Below are positions 54,863-62,749 of a stretch of DNA of 64,000 nucleotides, in pieces. Under the pieces are notes generated by a model. That model had not been told where the DNA came from. It saw only the letters and a program-made list of their open reading frames with translations, and searched no databases. Numbering within the stretch: position 1 is the stretch's first letter; each line of letters starts with the position of its first letter. The position numbers and the translations under genes were made by a program. Location: positions 16,728-80,727 of the forward strand of contig CAIFES010000006.1 of the NCBI GenBank assembly GCA_903789535.1, written 5' to 3'. This DNA is from an uncultured Aeriscardovia sp. GTDB taxonomy: Bacteria > Actinomycetota > Actinomycetes > Actinomycetales > Bifidobacteriaceae.

Positions 54863-56416
54863 TCACAGCCTCACTGAAAGCCTGTTCCCGCCGTCCGCGT
54901 CAGTGTCGATCTCCCAACGGATCTGTGTGCAGGCATCAAGAAACGCCTCGTCATGCGAGACGAGCAGCACCGCACCGCGGAACGCCGCAAGCGCCGCGCC
55001 CAGCGCCTCCACCGAGGCGAGGTCGAGGTGGTTCGTCGGCTCGTCCGCCACGATGAGCGCGGGTGGGTCGGCCAGAATGCCGAGGCACAGCAGTAGCTTG
55101 CGCAGCTCGCCCGGTGAGGGCGCGGCGCCGCCGAGCAGACGATCCGGGTCCGAGTTGAGACGCGCATAGCCAGAGAGCACACGGCCACGATCATCCGGCG
55201 GAAGAGCGCGCAGCCTCTCCATCGCCGCGGCCGTCTCCTCAGGCCCGCATTCCTGCGGCAGCACGAGCACCGGCACATCCTTCTCCACGCCTTTTTCGAG
55301 CAGCCGGTGCACCAGACTCGTCTTGCCGGCGCCGTTCGCGCCCGTCAGACCGATATGGTCGTTCGGACCGATGAGCAGATCCGGGTAGCCCGTCCCACAG
55401 TCCAGGCTCCCGGCCGGCAGCTGGGCGAGAACGCGCCTGTGCGAAGGTTCCACGACGGAGAAGAACTCCGCCACATCCGCGTCATAGCGGTGCGCGGGCT
55501 CCACGAGGGCGTTCTTGTTTTGCTCGGCACGGCGCAGACGCGACTGCGCCCTCGCCCCCGCACGGGCACCCGCCGCATCGGCGTCGGTCATGTGCGCCAG
55601 CTTGTGACGGGCACGGGCATCATGATCGCGGGGGTCGAGTCCCGCACCGGATTTGCGTGACTCGGCATGCGCGGTGGCCCGCCGTGCGGCGTCCTCCATG
55701 CCGGCGAGCTGGCGGACCTGCCGGCCGGCCTGCTCGACCAGACGGCTCTGCGCGGCGCCGTCGGACACGAGCTGGGCGTGCGCCTGCGAGTAGTTGCCGC
55801 TGATCTGCCGGCCCGTCGTCACTGTGCCGGAGGCGCCGTGCACACGCGTGAGGAACAGGCAGGAGGTAGCGAGCGCGTCGAGCACCACGCGGTCGTGCGA
55901 GATCAGCACGCCGATGCCGCGAAAGCCCTGCAACACCTGCGTGAGCCGGCGGCGGGAGGGCAGGTCGAGATGGTTCGTAGGCTCGTCGAGCAGCAGCAGG
56001 TCCGGCCGTTTGTTGAGGGCGCAGGCGAGCTGGAGGCGTTTTTTCTCCCCGCCGGAGAGCGAGTCGAACCGCCACGGCCAGTCATCGCCGATGTCGAGGC
56101 GCGTGCGCAGGTCGATGGCCTCGGATGACCAGTCCTGCGAGAACTCCTCCAGTCCGTCCGGCTCGCGCGTGACCTCCTGCGGGCACCACGCGGTGACGAG
56201 CGTGCCGGAGGCGGGATCCGGATCGATGGAGCCGGATGCGGGCTTCAGCCCGTCACGACCCGTCATGAGAGCGGTGAGCGTGGTCTTGCCGATGCCGTTG
56301 TCGCCGATGATGGCCGTCCAGCCGGGCGAGAACACGGCGGTGACGTCGGAGAAGAGCGGCGCCTGGCCGGGCCAGGCGAAGCCGAGACCGTTCAGATGCA
56401 GCGCGGAAAGTGACAT
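54863..56416 (-). CDS. ABC-F family ATPase
   Basis: A 517-aa protein with two ABC domains and no membrane segments, the ABC-F plan (ribosome-associated translation factors or antibiotic-resistance proteins). Domain 1: GDNGIGKTT, LSGGEKKRLQLA, LLLLDEPTNHLD. An Ala/Arg-rich linker (~235-320) separates it from domain 2: GANGAGKTS, PSPGELRKLLL (the LSGGE signature is degenerate) and VADEPTNHLD. ATG 56416 gives a normal N-terminus. Whether it protects the ribosome from a drug cannot be read off. Confidence 0.9.
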   Translation of the reverse strand: MSLSALHLNGLGFAWPGQAPLFSDVTAVFSPGWTAIIGDNGIGKTTLTALMTGRDGLKPASGSIDPDPASGTLVTAWCPQEVTREPDGLEEFSQDWSSEAIDLRTRLDIGDDWPWRFDSLSGGEKKRLQLACALNKRPDLLLLDEPTNHLDLPSRRRLTQVLQGFRGIGVLISHDRVVLDALATSCLFLTRVHGASGTVTTGRQISGNYSQAHAQLVSDGAAQSRLVEQAGRQVRQLAGMEDAARRATAHAESRKSGAGLDPRDHDARARHKLAHMTDADAAGARAGARAQSRLRRAEQNKNALVEPAHRYDADVAEFFSVVEPSHRRVLAQLPAGSLDCGTGYPDLLIGPNDHIGLTGANGAGKTSLVHRLLEKGVEKDVPVLVLPQECGPEETAAAMERLRALPPDDRGRVLSGYARLNSDPDRLLGGAAPSPGELRKLLLCLGILADPPALIVADEPTNHLDLASVEALGAALAAFRGAVLLVSHDEAFLDACTQIRWEIDTDADGGNRLSVRL

Positions 56417-56429
56417 GTGGCACCTCTCA

Positions 56430-56760
56430 ATCCCCGGAAGAACCGGGCTGATATCCGGGCAAACCGGGCTGTTATCCGGAAGAACCGGGAAAACTCTTGA
56501 AGACCTTCTAAAAACTCTACGCAGGAACGCCTGGGACAGGCCGACAGGCCCGGTGATCCGGCGACTCAGTGACCCGACATGCCCGATGATCCACTGACAC
56601 GGTAACCCAACGGACCCATTGTGAACCCCTCCGGATGATCAATCAGGCTGTATTGTCCGGATGATCAATCGGACTGTGTCTTTCCTGATTAGTGGATCTG
56701 CCCATGATCGGGTCTGTCTCGATGATCGGATTGTACGCGATTGGGCTGTGCGCGGATCCG
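56430..56760. repeat. Two families of short degenerate repeats
   Basis: 56435-56500: (A)TCCGGxAxAACCGGGCTG(T/A)TA units, about three. 56627-56760: CCGGATGATCAATC and GATCGGxxTGT units, about five. They occupy most of the 468-base gap between the ABC-F and repressor genes. Confidence 0.5.
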
Positions 56761-56769
56761 CAGCGTCCT

Positions 56770-56807
56770 AGTCTACACTGTCTACAATCAAATTATCTAC
56801 AAATGTG
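56770..56807 (+). promoter_or_regulatory. BlaI/CopY-type operator region before the repressor gene
   Basis: TACAAATGTG (56798-56807) matches TACAnATGTA at nine of ten positions. Two further TACA half-sites are at 56774 and 56783. It lies 78 bases upstream of the repressor start, suited to autoregulation. Confidence 0.5.
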
Positions 56808-56884
56808 GCCACTACAATGGCGGCCATCAACAAACACACTGACTATCACATATCTATTCGTATCAAAGCAAAGGAGATCGACAG

Positions 56885-57394
56885 ATGACCGACGCCACGC
56901 ATCTTCGTACCATGCATCCCGCCTCCCGCGAGCGCGAGCAGCTCGAAAAGAAGCACCCGGGACTCGGGCCGGACGTGGGCAGCATCTCCCCCGCCGAATG
57001 GTCGGTGCTGCGCGTGCTGTGGACGGAGGAGAGCGCCACCGCGCGCCGGCTCTCCGACCTGCTGCTCAACCAGCGCGGCTGGTCCGGCTCCACCGTCAAA
57101 ACACTGCTCGCACGGCTGGAGAAGAAGGGCATCGTGCGCGCGCAGAAGGCGGAGCACACGCGCGGCTACGTCTACCGGCCGCTCATCGACGAGAAGACCG
57201 CCGCGATCGGCCGCGCCGACGCCGTCTTCGATGACACATGCGCCATGCAGCGCGGGCAGGTGCTCCTCCACCTCGTCTCCCGTCTGCAGCTCTCCCAGGC
57301 CGACATCGCCGCACTCGAGCAGGAACTGGAGAAAAAGAAGGCGGACGCCCCTAAGAGCATCCGCTGTGACTGCGAGAAAGGCTGTGAGGACTGA
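56885..57394 (+). CDS. BlaI/MecI/CopY-family repressor
   Basis: A 169-aa winged-helix protein: AEWSVLRVLWTEESATARRL (helices 1-2), GWSGSTVKTLLARLEKKGIV (recognition helix), then YVYRPLIDE (wing) and a dimerisation half. The C-terminus has CDCEKGC, reminiscent of the Cys metal site of CopY copper repressors, so copper sensing is more likely than beta-lactam sensing; no BlaR-type sensor protease is adjacent. AAGGAG lies upstream of ATG 56885. No copper exporter gene is next to it. Confidence 0.85.
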   Translation: MTDATHLRTMHPASREREQLEKKHPGLGPDVGSISPAEWSVLRVLWTEESATARRLSDLLLNQRGWSGSTVKTLLARLEKKGIVRAQKAEHTRGYVYRPLIDEKTAAIGRADAVFDDTCAMQRGQVLLHLVSRLQLSQADIAALEQELEKKKADAPKSIRCDCEKGCED

Positions 57395-57505
57395 CGAGGC
57401 TGTGAGGACTGACGGGAGCAGAGACGCCAGTCTCCCTTGCTCTCATCGCAGCCCCGGATGACCACCCGGGCAGATTCGTCCCGTCCGGACAGATCGTCCA
57501 GATCG

Positions 57506-58087
57506 TCAGCCTTCCAGCCGCATGTAGAGCAGCGGATACGGCTGGCCCTGCTCGTCGTGGTCGGTGCGCTTGTAGACCGTGAAGCCCATGTGCTCGTAGA
57601 AGCCCTTGGCCTGCGGGTTCTGCTCGTTGACGGCGAGCCGCGTGACGCCGAGGTGGTCGATGCCATAGCGGATCAGGTGCTTCCCGACCCCTTTTCCGCG
57701 CTGGTCGGGTGCGACGAACAGCATCTCGAGCATCGGCGGGTTGACGCCCATGAACGCGACAGGGTTGCCGAGAATGCCTTTCCCGTTCGCAGGATCATCG
57801 ACTCTTACGCCGCCGGCAGCTTTATCATCTGTCTGCATTCCATCAGTTTGTGCACCATCCACGCTGCTATCCGCAAAGTCCAATTCACCGGCATCCTCCG
57901 TGGCAACAACCAGATACTCGACACCCTGGAGCGCCTGCGGGACGTACGCTTTGATCTGGGAGATCTCAGATGGCGAGAGGAACAGGTGCGTGGCTTTGAC
58001 GGATGCCTCCCACACCTGCACGAGCCGGTCGATCAGCTCCGGCGTCCGTTCACCGACCTCATGGATATCAATGCGCCCGTCGCTCAT
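57506..58087 (-). CDS. GNAT-family N-acetyltransferase
   Basis: A 193-aa acetyl-CoA transferase. The acetyl-CoA site is LEMLFVAPDQRGKGVGKHLIRY; the end, GFYEHMGFTVYKR, is also typical. An insert of ~35 Asp/Gly-rich residues (GELDFADSSVDGAQTDGMQ and following) interrupts the first half. Start uncertain: ATG 58087 is better spaced from GGGGGA than ATG 58093. Substrate unknown. Confidence 0.85.
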   Translation of the reverse strand: MSDGRIDIHEVGERTPELIDRLVQVWEASVKATHLFLSPSEISQIKAYVPQALQGVEYLVVATEDAGELDFADSSVDGAQTDGMQTDDKAAGGVRVDDPANGKGILGNPVAFMGVNPPMLEMLFVAPDQRGKGVGKHLIRYGIDHLGVTRLAVNEQNPQAKGFYEHMGFTVYKRTDHDEQGQPYPLLYMRLEG

Positions 58088-58198
58088 TCCCATGTCCCCC
58101 ACACGACGACGTCCAACACACGATGGCATCCGACACCGATCCTGCCTATCGCGCGAAACCATGCGTTATGGTGCCAAAACCCGTCGCACGCACCACTT

Positions 58199-58561
58199 TC
58201 ACACACGTTCCAGCGGTTTCTCAAGTTTTTCCGCTGCCAAGGAATTGAGGCTCATACCTTCCTCGGCGGCCTCCTCGGCAAGCTGCCGATGCGCCACCGG
58301 CGAGATGCGGACGACGAATCGACCGGAATAATGTCTGTCAGCAAATGGCCGCGGCGGCTTCATGCCCTCCTTGCGCATATCCGCGACAGCCTCCTCGGTG
58401 ACCTTCTGGATGCCGACGAACGCTGCATCAGGCGATTCATCCAACCAACTCAGTCCCGGGATCTCGGCGACGGTCCCGACATACTCCTCATCCTCAGGCG
58501 ACCACTGCACACGGAACATATAGTGCCGAATCTCGTCTTCAATAATGCTGTGCTGTTCCAT
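58199..58561 (-). CDS. HicB-family antitoxin
   Basis: 120 aa. The N-terminal HicB domain (FRVQWSPEDEEYVGTVAEIP, then GLSWLDESPDAA) is a degenerate RNase-like fold that inhibits HicA; the C-terminus RFVVRISPVAHRQLAEEA with SLNSLAAEKL is a ribbon-helix-helix. It starts 20 bases after the hicA stop. Confidence 0.85.
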   Translation of the reverse strand: MEQHSIIEDEIRHYMFRVQWSPEDEEYVGTVAEIPGLSWLDESPDAAFVGIQKVTEEAVADMRKEGMKPPRPFADRHYSGRFVVRISPVAHRQLAEEAAEEGMSLNSLAAEKLEKPLERV

Positions 58562-58581
58562 CTCGTCTCTTTTCTCCCCGT

Positions 58582-58827
58582 TTATCGCGTCATTCTGTCG
58601 ATGGCAGCCAGAACTTGTCTGACTTGATACGGTTTCGCCTGACCATCATGCCCGGGTTGGATATTGACGTATGGGGCGCCTTCCCATGGTGTTCGGTAGA
58701 TATGATGCGATGTCCCGTTGTTGCGCGGTCTGCCAAAGAAGTCATCACAGACTTTCTTCAGATCCGCATAACGCACTCCTTTCGGATTTCGTCGCATCAT
58801 ATCGAGGATCTTGTCGATACTCGCCAT
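58582..58827 (-). CDS. HicA-like toxin
   Basis: 81 aa, starting MASIDKILDMMRRNPKG. GTSHHIYRTP holds the catalytic His of the double-stranded RNA-binding-like HicA fold, followed by VNIQPGHDGQAKPYQVRQVL. First gene of a hicA-hicB pair. The ATG directly follows an 18-base palindrome, so the transcript is probably leaderless. Confidence 0.82.
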   Translation of the reverse strand: MASIDKILDMMRRNPKGVRYADLKKVCDDFFGRPRNNGTSHHIYRTPWEGAPYVNIQPGHDGQAKPYQVRQVLAAIDRMTR

Positions 58828-58845
58828 AGTACTATATATAGTACT
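58828..58845. promoter_or_regulatory. Palindromic operator/promoter of hicAB
   Basis: AGTACTATATATAGTACT is a perfect 18-base palindrome abutting the hicA ATG. Its TATATA centre is placed as a -10 for a transcript beginning at or next to the start codon. Likely bound by the HicB ribbon-helix-helix domain. The ~260 bases beyond it (58846-59107) show no gene. Confidence 0.6.
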
Positions 58846-59107
58846 ACCAAATGACACACCAGCACTGCGGCGGCACTCGCAGCATCAGCAGCACTCATGT
58901 AATCGACGGTATCTCCGTTTTGTGCGGTGCCCGACGCGGCCCCACCCGTCGACGACGCTTCCCGCACGGGCCATGTGACGCCGTTTCTGCTCAGCCGTCG
59001 CAGGTGCGGGTAGAAATTTACACCGCACAAAGCCGAGAAAGCATCCTGATAATAGAGATCCCCTGCCGCGAGACGACGTCGACGACACTCACACGCCGCC
59101 GGCCGGG

Positions 59108-59386
59108 TCACTTCATCAGGCCGAGGCCCTTGAGCCACTTGTCAGCGCCCGTATTCTGCACGATCATATCGGCGACGCGCATGGTGTTGCCGATCTTGGC
59201 AGGCTGGGACTGGCCGTAGATGGCGGACTTGGAAGAGAAGACGACGACAAGCGTCTTGCCGTTTGTGGAGGCCATGGTCGATCCTTTCTTTGATGAATTT
59301 GATGATGGTGATGAGCCAGAAGCCGAAGAAGACGAAGAGGAGCCGGACGGCAATGTGTCCGGATCCTTCTTGTTCAGATCGCTCAT
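59108..59386 (-). pseudogene. Truncated flavodoxin-like remnant
   Basis: 92 codons, with a second start at 59275 (AAAGGATCG upstream) that gives 55 aa. From there the sequence resembles the N-terminus of flavodoxins (KTLVVVFSSKS with GNTMRVADMIVQNTGADKW), then stops after LKGLGLMK. The remaining two thirds of a flavodoxin is missing, and I find no continuation downstream in other frames. The first 37 codons are Ser-rich. It is divergent from a LysR gene that may once have controlled it. Confidence 0.55.
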
Positions 59387-59662
59387 AACAATTGTCCTAT
59401 CGCTTAAAGTGCTTGAGATTCAACAACTTGTGCCCGGGGCGACGGGCAAATTCCGATGCGTCAGGCGTGACAGACAGGAGGAGACACCGGGGACGACAGG
59501 ATGACCCGGCGTGCCTGACCACCACCTCCCGTGCAGCTTGCATGCAGCTTGCATAGAGTGCAGAGCAGGGGCGGTCGCGCATCTGTCTCATTCCGACTCT
59601 TTGAGTATGCCGCAGGCGCAAGGCACTGAAAATTGCCGCGTTCTGAAGCTAGCATGCGCTGT

Positions 59663-60742
59663 ATGAATACTTCAGACGGCAGCATTCAGCAATCAGACAA
59701 TCCGCCGTCAGACGGCGACATCCCGCGTCTGCCGCTCGAGACGCTGCTGGGCGGGACGAGCAATCCGGAGACCCCCCTCACCCGGCTTAAAGAGCTTGTC
59801 GCCTTCAGCGAGCTTGGTACGCTCGCCGCTGCCTCACGTGCGCTGCTGCTCACGCAGCCGACCGTCACCCGTGGTATCCAGCAGCTTGAGCGCACACTCG
59901 GCGTTCCCCTGTTCGACCACCAGCCCAACCGCCTCATCCTCACCGACGCCGGCAGGATCTACGCCCGCCGCGCCCGCGCGATCCTGGGGCTGTGCGCCGA
60001 TTCCGTCGCCACCGTGCGCGGCTACGTCTCCGCCCAGGATGCCGCAGCCGTGCTCAGCCTCGGGGCCACCCTGCCGGGCCCGACCCTCTGGCTCGACCAG
60101 GTGTACAAGCCCTCGCCGGGCTCCCATGCCTATCGCAGCGATGACGTGCTCTGCCCGCCGGACTGGGTGGTGCCCCGACTGCGGCAGTATTCCGATGCGC
60201 TGATCTTCACCTCGGAGGAGATTTTCACCGCCGACCAGGAATCCCATCAGAAATCAGGCGACCAGACGACAGCCTCCCCCACGGCTGCCAACGCCACCGG
60301 CGAGGAGGTCGAGTCGGCCTTCATCGGCACCGAGCGCATCGCCGTGCGCGTCAACAAATTTTCCGGTCTGGCGGGCCGCCGCTCGGTCACCTTCGCCGAC
60401 CTGCATGACCAGCAGTTCCTTGTTGTCACCGACATCGGGCCGTGGAAGCAGATCATCGAGGACAATATTCCGGGCGCCCGGTTCATGTACCAGCAGGATC
60501 CGGACTCGTTGCAGATTCTGCAGGATTCCTCGTCGTTCCCGACGTTCACGAGCAACCTCTCGAAGAACCCGAATCCTGATGATGACGACCGCGTGACGAT
60601 CCCGATCGACGACCCTGCCAACCGGGTGGATGTGTACGGCGCCTACCTCGTCTCACAGAAAAAGCGGGTCATGCCGCTGCTGCACGACATGACCCGTCAG
60701 TGGCCGGCACCGATCGCCGGGCCGGAGAATCAGAATCAGTAG
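59663..60742 (+). CDS. LysR-family transcriptional regulator
   Basis: A 359-aa regulator. After ~30 variable residues the winged helix-turn-helix reads ELGTLAAASRALLLTQPTVTRGIQQLERTLGVPLFDH, ending LTDAGRIYARRARAIL. The effector-binding half contains extra low-complexity inserts (QKSGDQTTASPTAANATGEE). Start uncertain (ATG 59654 or 59663, TTG 59633); no clear ribosome binding site. Divergent from the flavodoxin remnant and overlapping the next convergent gene by 7 bases. Confidence 0.85.
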   Translation: MNTSDGSIQQSDNPPSDGDIPRLPLETLLGGTSNPETPLTRLKELVAFSELGTLAAASRALLLTQPTVTRGIQQLERTLGVPLFDHQPNRLILTDAGRIYARRARAILGLCADSVATVRGYVSAQDAAAVLSLGATLPGPTLWLDQVYKPSPGSHAYRSDDVLCPPDWVVPRLRQYSDALIFTSEEIFTADQESHQKSGDQTTASPTAANATGEEVESAFIGTERIAVRVNKFSGLAGRRSVTFADLHDQQFLVVTDIGPWKQIIEDNIPGARFMYQQDPDSLQILQDSSSFPTFTSNLSKNPNPDDDDRVTIPIDDPANRVDVYGAYLVSQKKRVMPLLHDMTRQWPAPIAGPENQNQ

Positions 60743-61395
60743 ACCGGGCGATCCTGGCCCTGCGTGGCCGGATCGGCGATGCCCAGGCTGTCCTTGCTGC
60801 CGAACGTCGGATCGGCGACAATGCGCAGCACCACGTCGGCGATGGACTTGCGCGAGCCGGAAACACCCACAAACGGCTCATGGCGATGGGTGACGGTGTA
60901 CTTCACCTCGTCACGGTCGTTGAGCCACGGCAGACGCAGAGTGGTCCAGTCGAGGCCGGAGTTCTCCAGCAGCTCGTCGACCACTACGGCCGGCGTGCCC
61001 TTCGGGTCGCCGTTGAAGCAGTACTCGCGGTTCCAGCGGCCAAACTCTCCGGGAACCTCGTTGTACAGGCCGAGCAGACTCGTCTCGATCACACGGCTGA
61101 TGCCGTTCTCTTTCGCGGCAGCGATGATGTTCTTCGTCGGGCGGTTCTGCGGATCGTGGTCGTTGACCGCGGAGAAGATCATGTCCTGCCCCTTGGCGGC
61201 AGCGACCACGTCCTCGCGGTTGTTGATATCGCCCTCGATGAGCGTGACGCGCGGGTTGGAGGCGAGATCGGCCATACGGGACTTGTTGCGCAGGAACAGG
61301 GTGAGCTCGACGTCCTTGAACTGCGGCTCGGTGAGGATCCGCTGCTCCACAAGGCGGGCGATCTGGCCATGGGCGGCAAGAATCAAGAGTTTCAC
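60736..61395 (-). CDS. NAD(P)-binding short-chain oxidoreductase (atypical SDR), paralogue 2
   Basis: About 219 aa. KLLILAAHGQIARLVEQRIL is the Rossmann start, with VTLIEGDINNREDVVAAAKGQD and VPGEFGRWN as in the paralogue at 29711-30364. The start is probably GTG 61395: AAAGGA sits eight bases before it, whereas ATG 61404 overlaps that site. The start lies within the palindrome TTTCACGTGAAA. Overlaps the LysR 3' end by 7 bases, tail to tail. Confidence 0.8.
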   Translation of the reverse strand: MKLLILAAHGQIARLVEQRILTEPQFKDVELTLFLRNKSRMADLASNPRVTLIEGDINNREDVVAAAKGQDMIFSAVNDHDPQNRPTKNIIAAAKENGISRVIETSLLGLYNEVPGEFGRWNREYCFNGDPKGTPAVVVDELLENSGLDWTTLRLPWLNDRDEVKYTVTHRHEPFVGVSGSRKSIADVVLRIVADPTFGSKDSLGIADPATQGQDRPVY

Positions 61396-61605
61396 GTGAA
61401 ACATCCTTTCACTTCATCATTGTCAGACAGTGATTGCCAGGCAGTGGTCAATGATGCTGAGCAATAGCCGCACGTTATCGAGCGGCATACGCCGATACCG
61501 AGCCCCAGCCAAAGAGTGAGGGACCGAGGCACGGCACTGCGACGATCTTCAGTTATGACAATCTCCTGTTATGAGGGCACATGTGCGTGTGCCCGGGCGA
61601 CCAGC

Positions 61606-62493
61606 TCAGATATCGAGCTGGCGCAACGAGGAGCCGAAGATGTTCTCGATGGCCACCGGGTCGTGGTGGCTGAAAAACTGGCTCTCGCCGGTGTCGAGCG
61701 AGGCCATGGCCTGCATATCCTCATCGGAGAGGGTGAAGTCGAAGACATCGAAGTTCTCCTGCATGCGGGCCTTGTGCACGGACTTCGGGATGGCGACGAT
61801 GCCGCGCTGCAGCAGCCAGCGCAGGATCACCTGGCCGTTGGACTTGCCATATTTCTTACCAATTTCGGCGATACGCGGGTCGGTGAAGATGTGGTTCTTG
61901 CCCTCGGCGAACGGGCCCCACGACTCGGGCTGCACACCCTCGGACTGCAGGAACGCGACGGAATCCTTCTGCTGGAACCACGGATTGAGCTCGATCTGGT
62001 TGACGGCCGGCTTGACGCGCGCCATCAGCTCAAGGTTCTTGACCTGGTCCGGCCAGAAGTTGGAGACGCCGATGGAACGGATCTTGCCCTCCTGCTGCGC
62101 CTCCTCGAGCGCCTTCCACGCCCCGGCGATGTCGCCGTACGGCTGGTGGAGCAGGTAGAGGTCGAGATAGTCGGTGCCGAGCTTTGTGAGTGAGAGGTCG
62201 ATGCCGGCCTTCGCCTTCTCATAGGTGAACTGGCTCACCCACAGCTTGGAGGTGAGGAAGATGTCCTCACGCGCCACGCCCGAGGCCTTGACGGCCGCCC
62301 CGACGGCCTGCTCGTTGCCGTAGGCGGTGGCGGTGTCGATGAGGCGGTAGCCCACCGAGAGCGCGTCCTCCACGGCCTGCTGCGCCTGGGAGAGGTCGGT
62401 GACCTGGAAGACGCCGAAGCCGAGCTGCGGCATGGTGTGGCCGTCATTGAGGGTGACGGTCGGGACGGACCGGGTGCTGGACGTATCAGCCAT
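61606..62493 (-). CDS. Aldo/keto reductase
   Basis: A 295-aa TIM-barrel NADPH oxidoreductase of the 2,5-diketo-D-gluconate reductase group. The catalytic tetrad is visible: Asp and Tyr in DTATAYGNE, Lys in LTSKLW, His in YLLHQPYG. The cofactor end has IPKSVHKARMQENF. ATG 62493 follows GAAAGAAGG. Substrate unknown. Confidence 0.94.
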   Translation of the reverse strand: MADTSSTRSVPTVTLNDGHTMPQLGFGVFQVTDLSQAQQAVEDALSVGYRLIDTATAYGNEQAVGAAVKASGVAREDIFLTSKLWVSQFTYEKAKAGIDLSLTKLGTDYLDLYLLHQPYGDIAGAWKALEEAQQEGKIRSIGVSNFWPDQVKNLELMARVKPAVNQIELNPWFQQKDSVAFLQSEGVQPESWGPFAEGKNHIFTDPRIAEIGKKYGKSNGQVILRWLLQRGIVAIPKSVHKARMQENFDVFDFTLSDEDMQAMASLDTGESQFFSHHDPVAIENIFGSSLRQLDI

Positions 62494-62615
62494 GATGCCT
62501 TCTTTCACGCCGGCCGGGGATTGGCCCCGGCTTTCCGCTGACATCACCATGGTCACACCGACCGGCCGGTCTGAAAATTACTTCTGCCGCACCGTAGTAT
62601 TTACCAAACGCATAC

Positions 62616-62653
62616 TGCCGTGCCCGGGGAACGACTCCCCCAAAGACACGGCA
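62616..62653 (-). terminator. Hairpin downstream of nagA
   Basis: TGCCGTG/CACGGCA (62616-62622 with 62647-62653) with an inner GGGGA/TCCCC pairing. No long T tract, so it may be a terminator or only an mRNA hairpin. Confidence 0.4.
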
Positions 62654-62749
62654 GCAGACAGAAAGAGGGCAAGAAGGAAAGGCGGAAGAAAGACAAAGGA
62701 ACAGGCGAAAGGAGACAAGGTCAGACGGTCCCTTCCGCGAAGCCTTTCC

